Assembly: GCA_035048485.1 (NCBI GenBank)
Contig: CM068590.1
Coordinates: 8,607,329-8,671,328 of the forward strand
Length of the DNA: 64,000 nt
Direction of reading: 5' to 3'
Origin: Pteria penguin
Lineage: Eukaryota > Mollusca > Bivalvia > Pterioida > Pteriidae
The notes beneath the pieces were generated by a model. That model had not been told where the DNA came from and did no database searches. It saw nothing but the letters and a program-made list of their open reading frames with translations. Both the position numbers and the translations under genes were made by a program. Below, piece after piece: positions 57,281 to 64,000 of this stretch (position 1 is the first letter of the stretch; each line of letters opens with the position of its first letter).

Positions 57281-60200
57281 TTAACAAATAAAATTTAATA
57301 ATCAAGACTCTTTGCCAAATACTGAGACATCATGACCTCCTGTTGATTTCAGGTATAACATTTACATGTACACACGAAATAAACATTCCTTTCAACGTAG
57401 TGACTACTTCAATATAAAGCCTTGTTCCAACGAAGTGCTAACAAGTTATAAATAGGTTTGAATTTCAATCTAACAATAAACAATAAACAGTTACTTTGCA
57501 CCCTAGATATGTATCTTGGAGGACAAAAAAGACCGACGTATATGTTTAAGTGAAGTAACGAGGCGACTGCGGATTTAAAGAGGGGGGGCATGGGGGCAGA
57601 GTTCACCTTCCCTATACCTCAATCACTCAAATCGAAATGATACGTTAATTTTCATACATATTAATATTCGGAGAGTGATGAATGAAAGTACTGGTCTTAT
57701 TCACGATCTTTTACATTTATTTGTTGATATCGGACATAAAGTCGAGGCAAATTATATATAACCCGGAATCTTAAGCTTGTCTCCGCTCCTGTGTCATAGG
57801 GATTTCAAATTAAAGAGATAGCTCAAATATGTATACATTTCACCGAAAATCGATGTTGAAGCCCTTGAATTCTTAATAACTGGTACTGTTTCAGAGATAT
57901 CAGGGATTTGTAGAGATTACTGAAAGCATTTGACTCCAACTCATCTGTTGAATCAGGAACAATTTTATCTCGCCCGCTTGAAAAGAGTCAAGTCCAAACT
58001 GTGAATCGCCGAGTTAAAACTTAAAGATAGGATCTAAAATACATATCTGCACTTTGTTACACCGGTGTTATGTATCTCCCGGTGTGGGTATTTAATTCGA
58101 AGATTTATTTGAGCCTTTATTTCATCAATGGTCGATGATCACAGTAATTTACTTATTTCAACATGAGTACTTCACACGAGAGCATTAATCCCTTGTTACC
58201 TTTGCATCATTGTGTCTATCTTATGTTGGTCGAAATGAGGAAAAAGGGAGTTGGAGATTCGCTAGGGATATTTTAAATTCAATATTCACTCCAAATATTT
58301 TTCTATTTAATCTATAATTTTTTAAAAGATTGCCTTGTTGGCAAGTATTGAGGAAGGAGGGTAATTGTCATTTATGTAAAGCAATGTACAGATCACTTTG
58401 TCTGTATTTTTTAAGGGTGAATTTAAGTATAAAAAATCTTTGATCCACCAATAACCCCGTTGAAACCCTCCTCTGGATCTTTTAAAAGCTTATCGAATGA
58501 CAGCCATGTTAGCATTTTGGAAACTGAAGCGTTTGGGAAACAGACTTTTATTAACAAAAATCACAACAGAAATGTTCATTTTGAAAGACAGTAGTACTGT
58601 TTATCTAATTAGCAATATCTTACAATTTTGTATCACGACTATAAAAAAGAGCTGCATCGGTTATTTAGTCAAAGGAACTGAATGAATTCACCGAAATGTA
58701 CATTTGGTCTGCAGCTTTTACTATACAAACATGTGTTCAAGTTCTCTCAAATATCTCAGAAAACAGAATTTTTATTGACAATGAAAGGCCATAATTTTGT
58801 CTAAAAATGACGGAATTTCACGATGTGACCTTAACCCTACCAACAATACTAGTGTAAAACATGGTGGACAACCGAGATTGTAGTTCCCTGTTGAGCAGTA
58901 ATTGCCGACGACGACCTCGCGTTGATACTGTTGTGTAGCGGGCATTTCGTGTCTTTGATGTACTAGGTTTCCGACATATATCTCTATTATTCTACCTTTA
59001 ATCGATAAGCATACAGATGAAAGCTGTATCAACACACCTAGATTTTATTGGATCTCTGTATGGAAAACATCATGATAGATCAGACTGATGCGTTACCACG
59101 ACAACACATATCAAAGGCGAATTCATTTTTGCATTGCGGCTATGTAGCTTTGAGTTCATCATTAAATGTGGTAATTAAATTGTAGACAGAAAAAGCTAAC
59201 GTTCTATTGTTATGACAGCGACGACGTCGAGTAATTGGGTGGAATGGGATTATCATAAAACGTAACTTATACTTTGTTCCTCTACGATACTCTCCAGGGA
59301 CAAGATTTTACAACTGCTGCTTGGAGGTAATCTCGGATGACCTATCATTACAACCAGTCGGAATGTGTGCTGGAGATCTTTCGGCGTTAATCTGCATACT
59401 AATAATTTAAGGGGGTATTGAATTGCCCTGATAGTATGAAAAGGGTTTAATTGAAGATGGCGGCGCCCTTACATCATCACTGTGAAGGCCATACAGATTT
59501 AGTGTTTTGAATTCATATTGTCTGCGTTATTTTTCGACAAACTGTGCTTGAAACGAGCTATTTCATTTATCCGAAAGTATCGACTTTAATCACTTTCATT
59601 GGCTATAGATTGGTAGTCGTGGATAAGTTAAAGGTCATCCTCGAATCGGCAGTTGTCAGATACATGGAGAGTATCGTGGAGGAACGAAGTACAAGTCGCG
59701 TTTTAATAAGACTGATGAAACTCTCAGATCTAAATCATTTTTCCAAAAATAATACAATATAATGTAAACCAATTATTTCAAATACACACAGATCTTATTG
59801 TACAACAATCGATTCAGGTGGTTGTATGTATACGCCTGGAAATGACATAGTCATAGTATCATCCAATGAAAAACCCAACAGGTACCTTCACCCTATCGTA
59901 GAAAATTTAAAGAAGAAACAGACATCATAATAATGTTAAAAAGATATTAAAGCTTCCTGTTCAGATGAACTGTTCAGATGAATTTTGATTTAGTTGAGAC
60001 CTTTCCAAAGGTTTATAAAAGCAAGATGTATTTGTGAAATTCTGATGCTACGGAAAGGAGCCGTATTTAAAAAAGTTTTTTAAAAGGAGGCAAGTCACAG
60101 TGAAGGTCACAGTTAACAACATTGGCGTCAGTAAAAAGTATTATCACAAGGAATAAATACGTGGAACAGCGAAACCCTCCTGCTTACTGTTCAGAGGTTT

Positions 60201-60282
60201 TGGCCAATTTTTAAGTGTTTTACCACAGAAAAGAGATACAAGCGGACAAATCTGGATCTGGATAGTGCGAAAATGAGCTGGT
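57281..60282. other. Intergenic region between the two minus-strand genes
   Basis: About 3 kb that should hold the 3' UTR of the upstream gene and the promoter and 5' UTR of the coiled-coil gene. It is AT-rich with a somewhat CpG-richer stretch at about 58860-59350. A YY1-type word is listed separately. Minus-strand AATAAA at about 59044-59049 is one possible poly(A) signal for the upstream gene. Open frames under 90 codons show no coding character. Confidence 0.5.
59454..59467 (+). promoter_or_regulatory. YY1-like AAGATGGCGGC motif
   Basis: AAGATGGCGGCGCC is a full match to the vertebrate YY1 core that often marks transcription start sites. In this orientation it would suit plus-strand transcription, for which I see no gene. 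It could instead belong to a bidirectional promoter serving the coiled-coil gene 2.2 kb away. The sequence match is clear; the function is inferred. Confidence 0.25.
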
Positions 60283-63200
60283 TCATACAGATGCATCGTA
60301 TTGTCGCCACTGTTTTGTCTTTCTTTCCATTCGTTCCAAGGTGACCTCAAGAGGAGTGTACCTAGAATTGCCACATGACAATTGAGCATTTACTTGAAGG
60401 TTGCCAAAAGAACCTTGATTATTACTGCAAGCCACATTACTTTCACTTTCCACACTTTGAGCAGTCGTACTTTCATTTTCAGGAGAAGTGATATCATTAT
60501 CAATGTGAGGTACATCATGATATTCGTTGAAATCAGTGGCGTCATTGTTTAATCGATGATGATCTTCTTCATTGTCGTCACAGATGCTTGTGGAAAATAT
60601 ACGTGAAAAATTTGAATTTTCAGAGTCATGTTCACTTCCGCTGTGCATGTTGGTGATATGTTTTGATACGTATTGTGGTGAAAGTTCAACTGTCAATGAG
60701 TTCCTATATACAGACCTATCGCACTGCCTACTGCTGCATAATGCTTGCACAGGTTCTTTGTTACTATAGAGGACATCATGGCCACATTTCCCATAATATG
60801 TCTGAAATCCTGTGAACACAATATCGCTGTTCAAGTCAGTTTGCGTGGCTGAATCCATGCACATTTCATATATATTAGTTTGGCAATTTTCGTCTGCCTG
60901 CAAGAGGACTGCTGATGCATTATTAATCATGGATACCACTCTGTTTGAAAAGTCTGAATTAAACTTTTCTGAATCAAATTGTTCACAGTCATTTACAGAA
61001 TCCCCTCGCACATCCTCACCACAAAATTCCTTCAGTAAATCACACTGTATTTCTTTATCTTTTGCGATATAGTAATGCTCATTGTCATCTAAGATAAGAT
61101 CCTTTAATAATTTATCTAAATCGGAGAATCGAATGATAGGAGGCAACATACCATCGTCTGCTTGGACACAGATTTCTTTGGTATTGTCAATAGTTTTTGC
61201 ACTATTTCGCATATCACTACTAACATTCTTATCAAAAATTTCCATTGAAGATTTGTTGGAGTTACTTTCTACAATCGTTTCTAAAGCAGTTTTGACTCCG
61301 TTTGCGAACTGGTTTTCTACTCTACTGCTTGTCGTCTGAAATTGGGTAACGTCTGCTCCTTCAGTATCCGTCGAATTCCGTCTGCTCCCGGAATGATGCC
61401 CGTCGCTTGTATCTAGGCTATCATTCTGATTGTCCAGACTGACCTCTATTACGGTAATTGGTGACATGGGGCAGGGAGAAATAGAAGAAGCAGATGAAGG
61501 AGATGGCGGGGGTAATAAGCGATCGTCTGGTAAATCAACATTCAGATGACGGGAACGTCCTATATTTAGAGAAGTATCCTTTAAGCTCTTTTCAGGTTTC
61601 ATAACACCAATATCATTTAACACAACAGACAGCATTGCAGGTTCAACATGTAGTTCTGTTTTGAAGGAATCTTTATTTTCGGTTGGCAAATTTTTCCATC
61701 CGTCATACATTATTTCAGCTACCTCTAAGCTGCCGTTGGAACATATATCCTTGTTTTCTGAATGATCGGACTCGTTGATTGTAATGCTGGGTATATTGAC
61801 CAATAATTCCACCTTTTCCAACTTCGCTGTCTTTGTTTGTGAAGATTTCCCTCCATGAAACACATCGTCTGCCGATGTACCGTTTAGACTTGTTTCGGAT
61901 TCGCTTACGCTTACGTCAGATAGGGATTGACTGTTTGAACTAGTCAAAGAATCTTTGTCTTTAGACAACAATTCATTGACACGTGACAGCCTTTTCTCTC
62001 CTCGAATGTATCTGCTCATATACTTATTTTCATCTTCTTCGCTCAACGTTTCCAGATAAGTAGGAAGTGAGTTTTGCCTATTAAAAGCAAACTGCTTTCT
62101 GTGCATATCTCGTACGTCATTTCCTTTTTGTTGAAACTGTGACTGTTGAGAATTAAGCAAACTGCGTAGTTTTTCTATACTATTCTGCCTTTCAGATGAG
62201 GACGTTGGACCATTGGACTGACCTGTATCAAACGATACATTTGCAGATGGTACACCAGAACTAAATACCGATGAATGTGACACACTGTGTGTGACGTTTG
62301 GCATGTTATATTTTGCTTTTATATAGTCGCTGGGTTTAAATCTCCTTAATGGGGTATTCCTGCCTGATGATTGGAGACTTGATGTCTCAATGTCATTATA
62401 ATCCGGAAAAGGATATTCCATTTGTTGTCGTTCAAGCTGTTGGCATTTAACCATTTCAAATTTAGCTCTCTGAATCTTTTGTTGCCAATCCTGCTGAAAA
62501 CGATCTGGAAGGAAACTATCAGCCCCGCCTGCAAACCCTAACCCCATCAGAACTTGATCTGGAACGGTTTGTATTTGAGGAAAAGGCATATAACTGGAAG
62601 GTGGTAGCATGTTCATACAGGTCATTGGTACCGGTGCCGGGTAATGTTCAAACGTAAATGGATATATTCCCTGTGCGGCAGGTAAACTCCAATTCGCTTG
62701 ATGTCGAGCCAAGTTGGACAGAGGATGAACTGATATATCTTGAATCGATGAGAGGTCTTCACTAAGGCCTGATGTGAGAGACGTAGTCCATGAAGAGAAA
62801 TTCGACTCTTGTTGAGTAAAAGGATACCTTTTCCCGACATTCTTTGACGATTCACATTGCCCTCCTCCGCTGGATTCATAAGAACTAAAAGACACTTCTG
62901 AGGGAGAACTGCTGGTATCTTTATCTGGCTTTTTATTAAATGTGTACTTCGCGAACGGATAATCTTCATTTTCTTCCTCCGGTAAGATTAACTCTCTTTG
63001 TAATGACCCTTTACCTTTTCCATCCTTTTCCTCTCTCCCTTCATGTGTTGAATTTTCATTCCATACCCCATCACGGCCAATCAAACGATTTATTGTAACG
63101 GAGTCCTCAAAAAGTTTTTCTAAAAGAGGATTATAATGGCAGATTTGTGGTGATGAGGAGGGACTTTGATTTGGTGATATGCGAAGATCTCCATTATCAC

Positions 63201-63502
63201 CTAAGAAAACACTTGACCATGAGGTAGCCCTCGATTCGGACAGAGATTGTTCAGGTGTTTGCTTGCCAGAAACTAAAATGTTGTTGCTTGATATAGATGA
63301 TGAACCAATACTGCTGGAGGACATTTTGTTTGATATTCTCGACCTTGAGGACAGTGACGCACTTGTTATTTCCAATGAATTTGTTGATCTATCTGCAGCG
63401 TCCAACAAAGTGAATGATGCTGGGAAATACCTTCCAATTGTATCATCAGTCAAATTTGCTTGCGCACCTCTCTGATGTGATCGTTCATAGTTCTGACGTC
63501 GT
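60283..63502 (-). CDS. Last coding exon of a long, mostly disordered protein; possible KRAP/ITPRID-like motif
   Basis: Acceptor TTTCATTTCACTGCAG lies at 63503 onwards; after a split codon the frame reads CGA CGT CAG (RRQNYERSHQRG) and runs 1,073 codons to the stop at 60283-60285, ending MERKTKQWRQYDASV. Upstream exons lie beyond the window. Composition is dominated by Ser, Asn, Asp and Glu, with low-complexity serine tracts (MSSSSIGSSSISSNN). One hydrophobic island at about 62448-62573 reads VPDQVLMGLGFAGGADSFLP then DRFQQDWQQKIQRAKFEM. The P-x-x-[IV]-L-x-x-L-G-F ... P-x-R-F pattern recalls the IP3-receptor-binding segment of KRAP/ITPRID/TESPA1 proteins, which tether IP3 receptors to actin; this is weak. 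SATQTDL at 60831-60855 fits the TQT dynein light chain (LC8) motif. A single exon over 3 kb next to an 18-exon gene is notable. Confidence 0.85.
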
Positions 63503-64000
63503 CTGCAGTGAAATGAAAAGTACATGTGATTGTCATATATATCATTATGAGCATATGCTATACTATACATTCATATGTTATAGTATGGGAGATATGAAAT
63601 ATTCATATCGAAGTGGTATTTCCCGACACGACATTTTAAACATATATTACTAGAAAACATGTAAGATATAACAATTGCATAACAATTACATAACATTTAA
63701 ATGACACTGGCATAACGTTGTCACGATACTGACATTAGAATAACATTGACACAACATTTACATAAGTTTGACTTTACATTGAGATAACAAAAAAAAAGAA
63801 GAAAATAAAATGCTCTATGCATTTAAGCCATGAGGACCAACTTAATGTCTACCAGAAACTACAATGACGGACATTGCAGTCTTTCAGAGATAACAAATGC
63901 TAACATCTCTGCGTCTTCCACACATAAGGTTGACTAATATTTCATTGTCTACCAAACATGTCAATATCTACCAGACCTAATAATGACAAACAAACAAATG
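63503..64000. other. Intron upstream of the long exon
   Basis: AT-rich intron sequence to the window edge. About 63690-63780 holds loose repeats of ATAACATTGACACAACATT-type words. I see no exon in it. Confidence 0.55.

Overview
This window is animal nuclear DNA, most likely from a mollusc and probably a bivalve. The sequence shows GT-AG introns of 100 bases to 9 kb, an AT-rich background, frequent TACATGTA words, tRNA-derived SINE fragments, one ending in CGACGTAAAAC, and scattered AGGTCA / GGTCACAGTGACC repeats. The SINE and AGGTCA types are familiar from molluscan genomes, but no species can be named from sequence alone. There are no bacterial genes, operons or CRISPR arrays.

Two protein-coding genes are supported, both on the minus strand. 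The upstream gene enters from the right edge. Its last coding exon (60283-63502) is very long and encodes about 1,070 residues of mostly disordered, Ser/Asn/Asp-rich protein. It contains one short conserved-looking patch (LGF...LPDRF) that recalls the IP3-receptor-binding region of the KRAP/ITPRID/TESPA1 family (weak) and a TQT dynein-light-chain-type motif. After a spacer of about 3 kb comes a complete gene running from 57280 down to 8745. I reconstructed it by hand as 18 coding exons with matching phases, 3,039 coding nt and 1,012 aa. It has a short N-terminal helix, an Arg/Ser/Pro-rich disordered region of about 300 residues, and a coiled coil of about 550 residues with a short C-terminal tail. 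I do not recognise the family; a cytoskeletal or centrosomal scaffold is the natural guess.

The striking part is non-coding. About 27 kb of the 64 kb (roughly 40%) is tandem repeat. Ten of the 17 introns of the coiled-coil gene, plus its 3' flank, each carry private minisatellites with different units (24, 25, 26, 27, 31, 32, 33, 37, 41, 44, 45, 56 and 93 bp; 42 bp in the 3' flank). Several have higher-order structure: blocks of 25 and about 80 units in the 42-bp array, 18 units in a 37-bp array, 13 units in the 41-bp array, and dimers in the 26-bp array. Arrays tend to lie close to 5' splice sites. Two begin at a splice donor, and one has copied the exon end together with a perfect GTAAGT donor several times. 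Many long open frames in the window are by-products of arrays whose period is a multiple of three and are not genes.

Other elements: a 961-bp non-autonomous pogo/Tigger-like element with TA target duplication (41187-42147), a ~1.1-kb element with 20-bp perfect terminal inverted repeats (48244-49335), a diverged large inverted repeat (10928-11250 / 12040-12205), three related tRNA-type SINE copies plus a second SINE type, and several diverged interspersed repeats.
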